Below, one piece after another: positions 53,266-63,600 of a stretch of 64,000 bases of DNA. A program made the position numbers and the translations under genes. The notes below the pieces were generated by a model that had not been told where the DNA came from, did no database searches, and worked only from the letters and a program-made list of their open reading frames with translations. Position 1 is the first letter of the stretch. Every line of letters begins with the position of its first letter. This DNA comes from Buxus sempervirens (lineage: Eukaryota > Streptophyta > Magnoliopsida > Buxales > Buxaceae), in assembly GCA_947561395.2 (NCBI GenBank), contig OX387187.1:22549829-22613828 (forward strand), written 5' to 3'.

Positions 53266-54900
53266 GTTGTATCTTAAATCTGAATGGGATGTTTAAAATT
53301 TTTCATGGATAAGGGCATGGTCATGTTGCTTGATTTGGTTTAAGGGAAAAACCCTCATTGTTATATGACTTTTGCTATATTATGTGTTAGCATGGGTTTT
53401 GGGGTTAGAATGCCATGAAAAATATACAATGTTGGAAATCTGGAAATTTCAGGTTTGTCTTGGGTATTCAAGCATGTTTCCCATGAATAAAGTTTTTTTG
53501 TGCTTAATGTGTGATTTATGCCATGCTTGGGATTTTGGGGTATAAGGGATGCACTTTTGAGCATTAAAAATCTGGAAATTTTAATGTATTTTGGGGAGAT
53601 CTCAAGCATATTTTACCTCATTGTAACACTTTTGAACCATGTCAAGTAGTGCTAAAATTTTAGGCTCCAATTTGGGTAGAAATGGTACACTTTGAGCATG
53701 AAAAAGAGCATGAAATCTGGAATTTTAGGAATGCTTTTGGGATTTCAAGCATGCTTCCATGGTTTAATTGTGGTTTGTACAAATAACATGTTTTGTATAC
53801 CACTTTTTGGGCATGTAATATTTTTGTGCATATTCGGTGCTTGCTTGCTTGTATTTAGCTTCATTATCTTTGTCATTTGTACCTTGGCTTGAAATTGAAT
53901 GCATGGCTACGGAAAAGAGTGGCAAGGGGCTGGGACGTTGTGAATGTTACCACAATTTAAAATTGCACTTGAGCACTTGAAACAATTTGCACAGCCTACC
54001 CTTTTACCTATTAGGAAGTTGAACCATGAATGTGTGTAGCTTGGCGCACCGAGGTCGTGACTTCGGAAAGCGAAAGTGAAAAAATTTACCTTAGAATTTG
54101 GGTCAATGATGTGATGACAATGGGATCTGTGATTCGATTCCGGGCATCACTAGACTTGAGTTCTAAGTTGCCAATTAAGCCAAAACCCAAAAACCATACG
54201 CTTGAAGGTGGAGAAACACGTTTTCAGCTAAAAGCACACAATTGCGTTTGGGGAATTGGGTGTAAATGTGGGAAGGCCGTTTGCATGTTCTACAGGCCAA
54301 GGTATACTATGAATACCATATTGAAGGTAATACAAGGTGGCAAGGTAAAACCATGTTCTTTTCATGAATTTGGGGGATTTTGCACATATGATGTCCAAGC
54401 CCAATTTGGGGCAAGTTTTGAAGGTCAGGTTAAGGAGAACATCAAATGGGAATGAAAAAAACCTAATCTGGTGAAAAAATGAGTCAAAAAGGGCCATTTC
54501 GGCAATAACCGGCAACTCAGGCCGGTTAATAACAACTGTATTCATATCCGGTATATATATCCGGATACAAAGGCATATGCATCTATCCGGTTAGGATGAC
54601 CGGATACAATAAGGCATATTCTTATCCGGTATAGTATACCGGATACATTCAAAAAATGCACAAATTGGCTTGTCAGCCCAAATTTTCAGAATAAAATGCC
54701 TAAAACACTATGTATAACCCTTAGGCACCCCAAAGAAAATATTAAAATGTCAAAAAAAATAAAATAAAATAAAATATTCTTGTAGGATTAAACCAAAGGT
54801 TGAATCTCAAAGAATGAAAGAAGGAGCTAAGGTGTCATATTTTTTGACAACAATCAATTCAAACATGTGTCAATCAAGCTTCAGAACTTGAAAATCTTCT
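53266..54900 (+). other. Gypsy leader, non-coding part
   Basis: About 1.6 kb of leader lies between the LINE and the tandem array. Several loosely repeated phrases such as CATGAAATCTGGAATTTTAGG or AAAATCTGGAAATTTTAATG suggest old short duplications at 53420-53730. No Ogre-type upstream ORF1 could be recognised. One open plus-strand stretch at 54030-54455 shows no domain that I know. Confidence 0.5.
54505..54646 (+). promoter_or_regulatory. TATCCGG palindrome cluster in gypsy leader
   Basis: AACCGGCAACTCAGGCCGGTT, TATCCGGTATATATATCCGGATA, TATCCGGTTAGGATGACCGGATA and TATCCGGTATAGTATACCGGATA-type dyads occur within 140 bp. They repeat the word of this element's own LTR (50140-50282), though the region lies 4 kb away. 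Confidence 0.75.
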
Positions 54901-54919
54901 AAAATGCAAAAAAATAAAA

Positions 54920-56095
54920 CCCTTGATTGGTCTCCTTTTTACCAATCAAGTCAAAAAAAGTGGGACCTCTGGAAGCCCTAGAATATTCCATGAACCCTTG
55001 ATTGGTCTCCTTTTTACCAATCAAATCAAATCAAAAATTGGGACCCTTGGAAGCCCTAGAATATTCCATAAAAAACCCTTGATTGGTCTCCTTTTTACCA
55101 ATCAAGTCAAAAAAAGTGGGACCTCTGGAAGCCCTAGAATATTCCATGAACCCTTGATTGGTCTCCTTTTTACCAATCAAATCAAATCAAAAATTGGGAC
55201 CCTTGGAAGCCCTAGAATATTCCATAAAAAACCCTTGATTGGTCTCCTTTTTACCAATCAAGTCAAAAAAAGTGGGACCTCTGGAAGCCCTAGAATATTC
55301 CATGAACCCTTGATTGGTCTCCTTTTTACCAATCAAATCAAATCAAAAATTGGGACCCTTGGAAGCCCTAGAATATTCCATAAAAAACCCTTGATTGGTC
55401 TCCTTTTTAGCAATCAAGTCAAAAAAAAGTGGGACCTCTTGAAGCCCTAGAATATTCCATGAACCCTTGATTGGTCTCCTTTTTACCAATCAAATCAAAT
55501 CAAAAATTGGGACCCTTGGAAGCCCTAGAATATTCCATAAAAAAAAAAAACCCTCGATTGGTCTCCTTTTTACCAATCAAGTCAAAAAAAGTGGGACCTC
55601 TGGGAAGCCCTAGAATATTCCATGAACCCTTGATTGGTCTCCTTTTTACCAATCAAATCAAATCAAAAATTGGGACCCTTGGAAGCCCTAGAATATTCCA
55701 TAAAAAACCCTTGATTGGTCTCCTTTTTACCAATCAAGTCAAAAAAAGTGGGACCTCTGGAAGCCCTAGAATATTCCATGAACCCTTGATTGGTCTCCTT
55801 TTTACCAATCAAATCAAATCAAAAATTGGGACCCTTGGAAGCCCTAGAATATTCCATAAAAAACCCTTGATTGGTCTCCTTTTTACCAATCAAGTCAAAA
55901 AAAGTGGGACCTGTGGAAGCCCTAGAATATTCCATGAACCCTTGATTGGTCTCCTTTTTACCAATCAAGTCAAATGAAAAATTGGGACCCTTGGAAGCCC
56001 TAGAATATTCCATGAAAACCTTGGTTGGTTATTTTTATCAATCAAATAAAAAAAAATTTTTTTTGGGACCCTTGGAAGCCCTAGAATATTCCAAC
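54920..56095 (+). repeat. Dimeric 156-bp tandem array with hairpins in gypsy leader
   Basis: Fourteen regular monomers and one degenerate one alternate between two types of about 75 and 81 bp (AAGTGGGACCTCTGG versus AAATTGGGACCCTTGG), so the true unit is a 156-bp dimer. Every monomer contains CTTGATTGGT...ACCAATCAAG, a 10-bp stem with an 8-10 base loop CTCCTTTTT. The dimer is 52 codons long, so frames stay open, but the predicted peptides are artefacts. Confidence 0.95.
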
Positions 56096-56307
56096 ACAAA
56101 ATCAAAACAACAAAAACAAAAAAAACAAAAAAACAAAAAATTTTTTGGACTGGTGTTCACCTGACCTATCTGTCTACATTTATAGAGGTGTGTTTCAAGT
56201 TAAATGGAAGCTGACTTGTGTCTTTCTTATGTCAGGTACATTTACTTTCAACCCAGGTGCACTTATTTGCAGTCATTGCTCCCGTGACCAGATCCAAAGC
56301 AAGAACC

Positions 56308-56900
56308 ATGAATACTGAAGAGAACCAAGCCCAAGCTACTGTCCCTGCTCAGGACTTTACTCAATTGCAGGAGCAAGTGGCCGGTCTGGCCAAAATGCTG
56401 GGGGACCTACTGGCGGCTCAGGCCCAACAGGCCCAAGCCCAGAACCAGGCATCTACTTCCCATCAGGCACCACCACCTCAGGCCTACATTCCGCCTCCGG
56501 CTCAGCCCATGCCTGAGCCCATTTCTGAACCAGTCCCTGAACCCATTCTGATCAGGGAAAATACAGCGGAGTCTGAGAAAGAGCTGGAAAAAGAAAAGGC
56601 CCGAGATGAGATGGAAAAGAAAATGCTGCTCAGGATAGAGAGGATCCAGGCAGAGCTGAAGGAAGAAGGGGGGAGGCAGCCATGCAGGCACCACCTTCGA
56701 GGACCTGTGCATGTACCCGGACGTCTGTCTACCGGCTAAGTTCAGGTGCCCAGACTTCGACAAATTTGATGGCACGGGCTGCCCATTGAGCCATCTCAAA
56801 TTATACTGCGGGGCCCTGTGCTAGTTTGGCCGGGACGATGGAATACTGATCCAGCTCTTCCAGAGGAGTCTAACCGGGTCAGCCCTTCGGTGGTTCGCTA
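56308..56900 (+). CDS. Gypsy gag, N-terminal part (frame-broken)
   Basis: The first likely ATG is at 56308 (MNTEENQAQ), just after VTRSKART. The N-terminus is Gln/Ala- and Pro-rich, with a charged helix (ESEKELEKEKARDEMEKKML). A frameshift lies in the G run near 56670-56676. After it, the gag core continues in another frame (TFEDLCMYPDVCLPAKF, FDKFDGTG) and meets a TAG stop at 56822-56824. Gag forms the particle that packages the element RNA. This copy cannot make it in full. Confidence 0.8.
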
Positions 56901-59900
56901 CAGTGGACCATGGAAGGATTAGAAGGTGGAAGGACTTGGCCGATGCTTTCTTGGACCAATACAAGTTCAACTCGGAGATCGTGCCGGACCGGTACGACAT
57001 GATGAGGATGACCAAGGGAAAAGATGAACCGGTACGGCAGTACGCCAAGAGATGGAGAGAGGCCGCCTCCCAGGTCAGGCCACCTATGCAAGAACCGGAG
57101 ATGATCTCCACATTCATGGGCACACTGGGCCAGCCCTTCTACAACCATCTGGTGGGTCAGATAACCACCAACTTTGCAGCCCTGGTGCAGGTGGCTGACC
57201 GGATCGAAGAAGGGGTCAGGTCAGGAAGGCTGATAGACTACTCTACTTTGGCTGGGCAGTCTGATTCCTCGGCCTCCATGGCCCAGAAGAAAGGGGCCGG
57301 GTTCAAGAAGACAGGGGCCCGAAAAGAAGGAGAGGTGAACCTGGTCCAGGCTCCTCCAGCCAAGAAGCCACTGCACGTCAACATCTCTGTACCCCAGCAA
57401 CCCCAGCAGGCTCAACAAGCCCAGCAGTCTTATCAGAGCCCGCAGAATGTCAATTTCACTCCCTCTGTACCAGCAAACCCAAGGAGGACCTTTACCAGGG
57501 AGGAAAGAGAGGCCTGGTTAGCCAACAGAAAGAACCGGGTTTTGACCCCTCTACCCATATCTCTTTCCCAACTATTGCCAACCCTGCTAAAGGGTGAATA
57601 CTTGACTCTGAAAGAGCCCAACCCGAATGCCACCAGGGGAAGAAATTTTGACACATCGGTCACCTGTGATTTCCACATGGGTGCACCGGGGCATTCTACT
57701 GATAACTGCTGGGTGCTGAAGCATGCGGTCCAGGACCTGTTGGACCAGAAGGCCTTGGTATTCAACACTGCTGCACCGGCCCCGTCCGGGAATGATATTG
57801 GGCAGAACCCTCTGCCTTACCACAATGGGGCAGGCCCATCCAACTCCATCTCTGCCATATCCACCACGAGAAGGGCCTTTGACCCATCACAGCTCATAGC
57901 TCCCGTGGGGACCATGGTCCAGGTCCGATTCTTCCAAGAAGAGGAAGAGGAGGAGATCAACATGGTCTCCCAAAAAAATAATCTTGCTGCTGAGGACATA
58001 AGTTCCTCTCTAAACCGGGTCTCTTCACTCATGGCCCAGATGAATACTGCAAGACCCCCATTGGTCTTCAATTGCAGTCCACCCACTTGTTCCCCATCCA
58101 AGCCGTCTAAGGCTCCACTGGTCATCAATCTTGACCCCACCACTGCTTCCATCACTTCTTCTGTCCCCACCAAATCCAAACTTCAACCCCTGGTTGTAAA
58201 TGTGCAGCCAGCCCAAACTATCCCTAAACTGGCCCATACATCCCGGTCCAAACTCCAGCCACTAGTGGTTGACATCCCTAAACTAGCCTATTCTGAGGCC
58301 GCTGTACCATGGAATTACAGCGAGGGAATCACGGCTACGGTTCCAATGGTCAGGAACCAGAACCAGGAGGAGGTGAACCTCATGACGAGGTCGGGGAGAT
58401 GTGCAGGGGGTGAAGAGAAAGAGAAGGAGACAGAAGTAGAAAAAGAAAAAAAAGAAAAAAATGAAGAAAAAAGAAAACAGAAGGGAAAAAATAAAGTAGG
58501 AGAAGACACCCCCCAGGGTGCAGAAAATGAGGCAGCCGACCTCATAAAAATAATAAAGAAGAGTGAATTCAATCTTGTGGATCAGCTAAACAAGGTCCCG
58601 GCCCAGATCTCAATACTGGGCCTTTTGCTGAATTCTGAAAAGCACAGGGATGCATTGTTAAGGGTGCTACAGAGTGCACACGTATCCCAGACCATTGATC
58701 CGGACCAGCTTGGTAAAATGGTTGGTCAAATCTTATCACATAATGTGATAAGTTTCTCAGAGGGTGAGATCAGCCCAGGTGGGTGTTGTCATGTGGACCC
58801 TTTGCACATCACTGCGCTTTGTAAGGGCTGCATGGTTGCACGGGTTTTAATTGACAACGGGTCGGCATTAAACGTTTGCCCGTTAATCACTTTTACCAAG
58901 CTGGGCCTGGACCAGTCAAGGATCAAACAAAATGGGCGGATAGTGAGGGCTTTTGATAGCTCCAAGACCCACTCCCTAGGGGAGATTGAACTGCCGGTCA
59001 CAATTGGGCCGAATATCTTTAACATCACATTTGAGGTGATGGATATACCCGCAGCCTTCAATCTGCTCCTAGGAAGGCCGTGGATACATTCAGCTAGGGC
59101 AATACCATCCACTCTCCACCAGAGGGTGAAGTACATAAGAGGGCAAAGGGTGATAACAGTCCTAGCTGAAAACTTGGTGCCACCCATTGTGTCACCTGAT
59201 GTACCATTGATCAATGTGGACCTAACTGTCGACAAGATTGCATTCCACTCATTCCAATTTGAGGCGGTCAATTACATACCTGGGGGGTGTGAGAAAAAGA
59301 AGGAAAAGGGGACCACTGCAGAAAAAATGGTCAAGAAAGTGATGAAGAAATACCACTTTCACCCAGGGAAAGGCCTGGGGATCAATCTGCAAGGGATGGT
59401 GGAGCCAATCACGGCTAAGAAACTGACCCCCAAGGTAGGGTTGGGCTTCAAGCCCAGAGGTTGGAGAAGAATGAAGCACGAAGAAGGGGAGAGCAGAAGC
59501 AAAGGAAAACTCCCGCATCTGAGGGTGAACTTTCCAAAACCCTCCTATATAATCCAAATTTCTCCTCCCATGGACCAGTCCAAGCGTCCATACCACAACC
59601 TTAACCCATTTCAAAAGCCTCTTGTTTCGGCCCTCCAACCCTATAACCCCTCTCCAATACTGGGAGCAGCAGATGGACCTGGGCCACAGCCCGAGCAGCA
59701 GTCGGACTATTCTGAAGATGTTGGGGCTTTCTTCGCCATGACTGAAGGCGATAAGGCAGGGGCAGACATGGACCTGCCATTCATTGACTGGGCCGCAGTA
59801 AAGATTCTGGAAGAGGTCATTTCTGGATTGGGCCCCGCAGCAGAAAAGGGCAGTACCCACCCGGTGATGATGGCATCGGATGCTGGGCTTGAGGAGCAGA

Positions 59901-60022
59901 CTTTCCCTATTTCCCCTGCTCCCCAAAATTTTGTATTAAACAATTGGGAGGAAACTCCCCTTACCTTTGAAGCAGCGTCTGTGTGGCAAACTGACGCGGC
60001 TTCCAAAAAAAAACTCCAATAG
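56825..60022 (+). CDS. Gypsy gag (C-terminal part) and protease
   Basis: A frame of about 1,065 codons begins after the in-frame TAG at 56822. It contains the gag core (WFATVDHGRIRRWKDLADAF, MMRMTKGKDEPVRQYAKRWREA) and a Cys-His motif (CDFHMGAPGHSTDNC, near 57664). Pro/Gln- and Lys/Glu-rich linkers follow, then a retroviral-type aspartic protease (VLIDNGSALNVCP near 58843-58880, and FNLLLGRPWIH near 59055-59090). A G-patch-like segment, KYHFHPGKGLGINLQG, follows. The frame ends with a stop at 60020-60022 before pol, as in Ogre-type elements, where an intron or stop separates the two. No convincing intron was found. Confidence 0.88.
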   Translation, partial: FGRDDGILIQLFQRSLTGSALRWFATVDHGRIRRWKDLADAFLDQYKFNSEIVPDRYDMMRMTKGKDEPVRQYAKRWREAASQVRPPMQEPEMISTFMGTLGQPFYNHLVGQITTNFAALVQVADRIEEGVRSGRLIDYSTLAGQSDSSASMAQKKGAGFKKTGARKEGEVNLVQAPPAKKPLHVNISVPQQPQQAQQAQQSYQSPQNVNFTPSVPANPRRTFTREEREAWLANRKNRVLTPLPISLSQLLPTLLKGEYLTLKEPNPNATRGRNFDTSVTCDFHMGAPGHSTDNCWVLKHAVQDLLDQKALVFNTAAPAPSGNDIGQNPLPYHNGAGPSNSISAISTTRRAFDPSQLIAPVGTMVQVRFFQEEEEEEINMVSQKNNLAAEDISSSLNRVSSLMAQMNTARPPLVFNCSPPTCSPSKPSKAPLVINLDPTTASITSSVPTKSKLQPLVVNVQPAQTIPKLAHTSRSKLQPLVVDIPKLAYSEAAVPWNYSEGITATVPMVRNQNQEEVNLMTRSGRCAGGEEKEKETEVEKEKKEKNEEKRKQKGKNKVGEDTPQGAENEAADLIKIIKKSEFNLVDQLNKVPAQISILGLLLNSEKHRDALLRVLQSAHVSQTIDPDQLGKMVGQILSHNVISFSEGEISPGGCCHVDPLHITALCKGCMVARVLIDNGSALNVCPLITFTKLGLDQSRIKQNGRIVRAFDSSKTHSLGEIELPVTIGPNIFNITFEVMDIPAAFNLLLGRPWIHSARAIPSTLHQRVKYIRGQRVITVLAENLVPPIVSPDVPLINVDLTVDKIAFHSFQFEAVNYIPGGCEKKKEKGTTAEKMVKKVMKKYHFHPGKGLGINLQGMVEPITAKKLTPKVGLGFKPRGWRRMKHEEGESRSKGKLPHLRVNFPKPSYIIQISPPMDQSKRPYHNLNPFQKPLVSALQPYNPSPILGAADGPGPQPEQQSDYSEDVGAFFAMTEGDKAGADMDLPFIDWAAVKILEEVISGLGPAAEKGSTHPVMMASDAGLEEQTFPISPAPQNFVLNNWEETPLTFEAASVWQTDAASKKKLQ

Positions 60023-60159
60023 TGGATTGCCATTTCCCTGAAGGTTCTAATGGGCTTTCGTCTTCAGGGGAATTATGTTTAGAAGGCCCACAAAAAACCC
60101 AAAAAGATTTTTCTATTTTTTCTAGAAAATTTAAATTTTTCAAAAAGGTTCAAACCACT

Positions 60160-60727
60160 TATGAACCATATAATCAGACCGAATTGGACCAGGTTGAATA
60201 TGACTTCGACCTTGAGCTCGACTTTGATCTCATGGGGGTCGAAGAAGAGACCGAGGTCGAAGAAGAAGACGTTCCAAAAGAAATTGAATACCAATTGGAA
60301 CGTCATGAAAAGGGGGTCCAACCTAATATTGAAGAGACCATATCCATAAACCTTGGGACCAAAGATGACCCAAAAATTGTAAAAATCGGGTCATGCTTGT
60401 CTGATGTGCAGAAAATTGAAATGTCACAATTCTTGGCAGATTACAAAGATGTGTTCGCTTGGTCATATCGGGACATGCCGGGGTTGGACACGGACATGGT
60501 GGTGCATAAGTTGCCAATTTTACCAGGGGTTAAGCCGATTAAGCAGAAGCTGAGAAGATTGAAACCTGAGTGGACTCTGAAGGTCAAGGACGAAGTGGTC
60601 AAACAGTTCCAAGCTGGATTTTTGGCAGTCTCTACGTACCCAGAGTGGCTCGCGAACATAGTGCCGGTACCAAAGAAGGACGGGAAGGTCCGAATGTGCG
60701 TGGACTATAGAGACTTGAACAGGCAAG
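60160..60727 (+). CDS. Gypsy reverse transcriptase, N-terminal part
   Basis: The frame encodes an acidic linker and the start of RT: ADYKDVFAWSYRDMPGLDTDMVVHKL, VKPIKQKLRRLKPEW, the ANIVPVPKKDGKVRMCVDYRDLN motif. It shifts frame directly after DYRDLN near 60722-60728. Continuation in the next frame shows the expected DDFPLPHID-type motif, so a one-base loss is likely. Confidence 0.88.
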
Positions 60728-61740
60728 CCCAAAGGACGATTTTCCGCTTCCACACATCGACATTCTGGTCGATAATACTGCGGTACACAGCCTGTTCTCT
60801 TTCATGGATGGGTTCTCGGGATACAATCAGATCAAAATGGCTAAGGAGGATCAAGAGAAAACAGCATTTATCACACCTTGGGGCACATTCCACTACACAG
60901 TCATGCCGTTTGGGCTTAAGAACGCTGGGGCAACATACCAGCGGGCAATGACTGCACTATTCCATGACATGATCCACAAGGAGATGGAGGTCTACGTGGA
61001 TGATATGATTGCCAAATCATGCAAAAAGGAGGACCACTTGATCAATCTGAAGAAAGTGTTTGATCGGCTCAGGAAGTACATTTTACGGCTTAACCCGGCT
61101 AAGTGCGTCTTTGGGGCTACGTCAGGGAAGTTACTGGGGTTTATAGTGAGCCGAAGAGGAATCGAAATTGACCCGGCAAAAGCCAAGGCCATAATTGAAA
61201 TGCCAGCACCCAGAACTGAGAAGGAGGTCAGGGGTTTTCTTGGAAGGATTCAATACATAAGCCGGTTCATAGCACAGCTCACTGCTATCTGTGAACCAAT
61301 TTTCAAACTTTTGAGGAAAGATAACCCGACGGTCTGGAATGAGGACTGCCAGCAGGCATTTGACACAATAAAGAGGTATTTGCTGAACCCACCTGTGCTA
61401 GTGCCACCAACTCCAGGAAGACCGTTGATCCTATACTTGTCAGTGTTGGAAACGTCGATGGGATGTGTCTTGGGGCAGCATGATGAGACTGGTAGAAAAG
61501 AAAGGACAATTTACTATCTGAGTAAAAAATTCACAGACTATGAAGCCAAATACTCACCATTGGAGAAGACTTGCTGTGCTCTAGTGTGGGCCACTCAGAG
61601 GATAAGGCATTATTTCCTTAGTCACTCCACATTATTGATATCCCGGATGGACCCGCTGAAATATTTATTTGAGAAACCGGCACTGACTGGCAGGACGGCA
61701 AAGTGGCAACTACTACTGTCCGAGTTTGACCTCACATACA
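60728..61740 (+). CDS. Gypsy reverse transcriptase (catalytic part) and RNase H
   Basis: RT continues with MDGFSGYNQIKMA, TFHYTVMPFGLKNAGATYQRAM and the catalytic YVDDM (near 60992-61006). Then come LRLNPAKCVFG and the connection region. The ordinary RNase H follows (ILYLSVLETSMGCVLGQ, IYYLSKKFTDYEAKYSPLEKTCCALVW), but its first catalytic Asp is replaced in LYLSV, as is usual where a second RNase H takes over. The frame breaks again near 61735-61745. Confidence 0.9.
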
Positions 61741-63600
61741 TCGGCGATCAAGGGTCAAGCCATAGCTGATCACCTGGCTGCACATCCTCTGCCAGAATAT
61801 CAACCCTTGAAGACCAACTTCCCAGATGAGGCAATTCTGTACACTGAAGAGGAGGACAGTGAGGGTTCGTGGCAGATGTTCTTTGATGGGGCCGCCAATA
61901 TGAATGGGAACGGAATAGGGGCAGTCTTGGTTAAACCAGATGGTTCACATATCCCAATTGCAGTAAAGCTGAGATTCCAGTGCACCAATAACATAGCAGA
62001 ATATGAGGCATGCATAATTGGATTGCAAGCAGCCATGGATCATGGAGTAGAGGAACTTGACGTATACGGGGATTCGAGTCTTATCATCTTCCAAACAACT
62101 GGTGAGTGGAAAACCAAGGATCACAAATTGATCCCCTATCACCAGTATTTGGAAGAAATAAGCACAAATTTCACTCGAATTTCCTTCAACTATATGCCAA
62201 GGGCCAAAAATCAGTTTGCGGATGCTCTAGCAACCTTGGCTTCAATGGTCAGCATACCAGAAGGAGTAGATATCAGACCGCTGGAAATTGAGGTTAGAGA
62301 CGAACCGGCTTACTGTCTCGTTCTAGAGGGAGCACCAGAAGAAGAAACACCATGGTTTCAAGATATCAAAAATTTCTTGAACAATCGGAGTTTGCCAGAA
62401 AATGCCACTGCTACTGAGAAGAGGACAATACAGAGGTTGGCGGGTCAGTTTTTGCTAAGCGGTGGACATGTGTACAAGAGATCACATAACGACATTCTGC
62501 TCAGATGTGTTGCCAAGGCTGAATCGGAAAGGCTGATTGAGACTGTACATGGAGGAGTTTGTGGGCCCCATATGAGTGGGCACATGTTGGCAAAGAAGAT
62601 CCTAAGGTTAGGATATTACTGGACGACCATGGAGCATGATTGCTGTATACATGTCAGGAGGTGCCACCAATGCCAGATATATGCAGATAACAAGCACGCA
62701 CCCCCAGGCGAGCTGCACAACATGACATCACCCTGGCCCTTCTCTATGTGGGGCATAGATGTTATTGGCATGATCTCCCCTAAGGCATCGAACGGGCACA
62801 GATTCATCTTGGTGGCAATTGATTATTTCACTAAGTGGGTGGAAGCAGTATCATATGCAAATATCACAAGCAACCATGTTATGAAATTTTTGAAGCACAA
62901 TATCATTTGTCGCTATGGACTGCCAAGTGCCATAGTATCAGACAATGCTTCAAATATTAAGAACAAGGACATGAAGAAAATGTGTGAGCAGTTTCAGATC
63001 ACCCACCATAAGTTAGCTCCGTACAGGCCAAAGATGAATGGGGCAGTAGAAGCAGCCAACAAGAATATAAAGAAAATCATTCAGAAGATGGTAGTGAGTT
63101 ACAAAGATTGGCATGAAATGCTACCACTTACTCTACATGCCTACAGAACTTCGATCCGGACTTCAACTGGGGCAACCCCATACTCCCTAGTCTATGGGAT
63201 GGAAGCAGTCTTGCCCGTGGAAGTAGAGATCCCCTCACTCCGAGTGCTCATGGAAGCCGAACTAGAGGAAGCCGAATGGGTCCAGTCGAGACATGATCAA
63301 CTTAACCTGATAGAAGAAAAGCGGTTGAAAGCGCTCTGCCATGGACAGTTGTACCAGCAGAGAATGGCCCGGGCTTACAATAAGAAATTGAGGCCCAGAA
63401 CTTTCCAAGAAGGAAACTTAGTGCTAAAGAAAATTCTACCATTTTTGGAAGACCCTTGTGGTAAGTTCAAGCCCAATTGGGAAGGACCATATGTCGTCAA
63501 GAAAGTCCTATCAGGGGGAGCACTCATCTTAGCAGAAATGGATGGGTCAGATTTTCCTGAGCCCATTAACTCTGATGCGGTAAAAAGGTATTTTCCTTGA
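61741..63600 (+). CDS. Gypsy archaeal-type RNase H and integrase
   Basis: The second RNase H has MFFDGAANMNGNGIGAVLV (Asp), NNIAEYEACIIGLQAA (Glu), DVYGDSSLI (Asp) and NQFADALATLASM (Asp), all four key residues. Integrase follows with an HHCC finger (VHGGVCGPHMSGH, then CHQCQIYAD), then WGIDVIG, SDNASNIKN and PKMNGAVEAANKN as the D, D and E sites. A GPY/F-type end (FKPNWEGPYVV near 63463-63495) completes it. The integrase inserts the cDNA into the genome. The stretch of about 620 codons is unbroken to its stop at 63600. Confidence 0.92.
   Translation, partial: SAIKGQAIADHLAAHPLPEYQPLKTNFPDEAILYTEEEDSEGSWQMFFDGAANMNGNGIGAVLVKPDGSHIPIAVKLRFQCTNNIAEYEACIIGLQAAMDHGVEELDVYGDSSLIIFQTTGEWKTKDHKLIPYHQYLEEISTNFTRISFNYMPRAKNQFADALATLASMVSIPEGVDIRPLEIEVRDEPAYCLVLEGAPEEETPWFQDIKNFLNNRSLPENATATEKRTIQRLAGQFLLSGGHVYKRSHNDILLRCVAKAESERLIETVHGGVCGPHMSGHMLAKKILRLGYYWTTMEHDCCIHVRRCHQCQIYADNKHAPPGELHNMTSPWPFSMWGIDVIGMISPKASNGHRFILVAIDYFTKWVEAVSYANITSNHVMKFLKHNIICRYGLPSAIVSDNASNIKNKDMKKMCEQFQITHHKLAPYRPKMNGAVEAANKNIKKIIQKMVVSYKDWHEMLPLTLHAYRTSIRTSTGATPYSLVYGMEAVLPVEVEIPSLRVLMEAELEEAEWVQSRHDQLNLIEEKRLKALCHGQLYQQRMARAYNKKLRPRTFQEGNLVLKKILPFLEDPCGKFKPNWEGPYVVKKVLSGGALILAEMDGSDFPEPINSDAVKRYFP

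Noticed and set aside
54030-54455. 141-codon plus-strand frame in the gypsy leader as ORF1
   Set aside because: It shows no similarity that I recognise to Ogre ORF1 and is shorter than expected. It could be checked against other family copies.
54923-55977. Two repetitive open frames (175 and 168 codons)
   Set aside because: They follow the 156-bp dimer array in the gypsy leader. The frame stays open only because 156 is a multiple of three.
60000-60160. Ogre-type intron between protease and RT
   Set aside because: A stop and frame change are present, but no convincing donor, branch and acceptor set was found in this short stretch.
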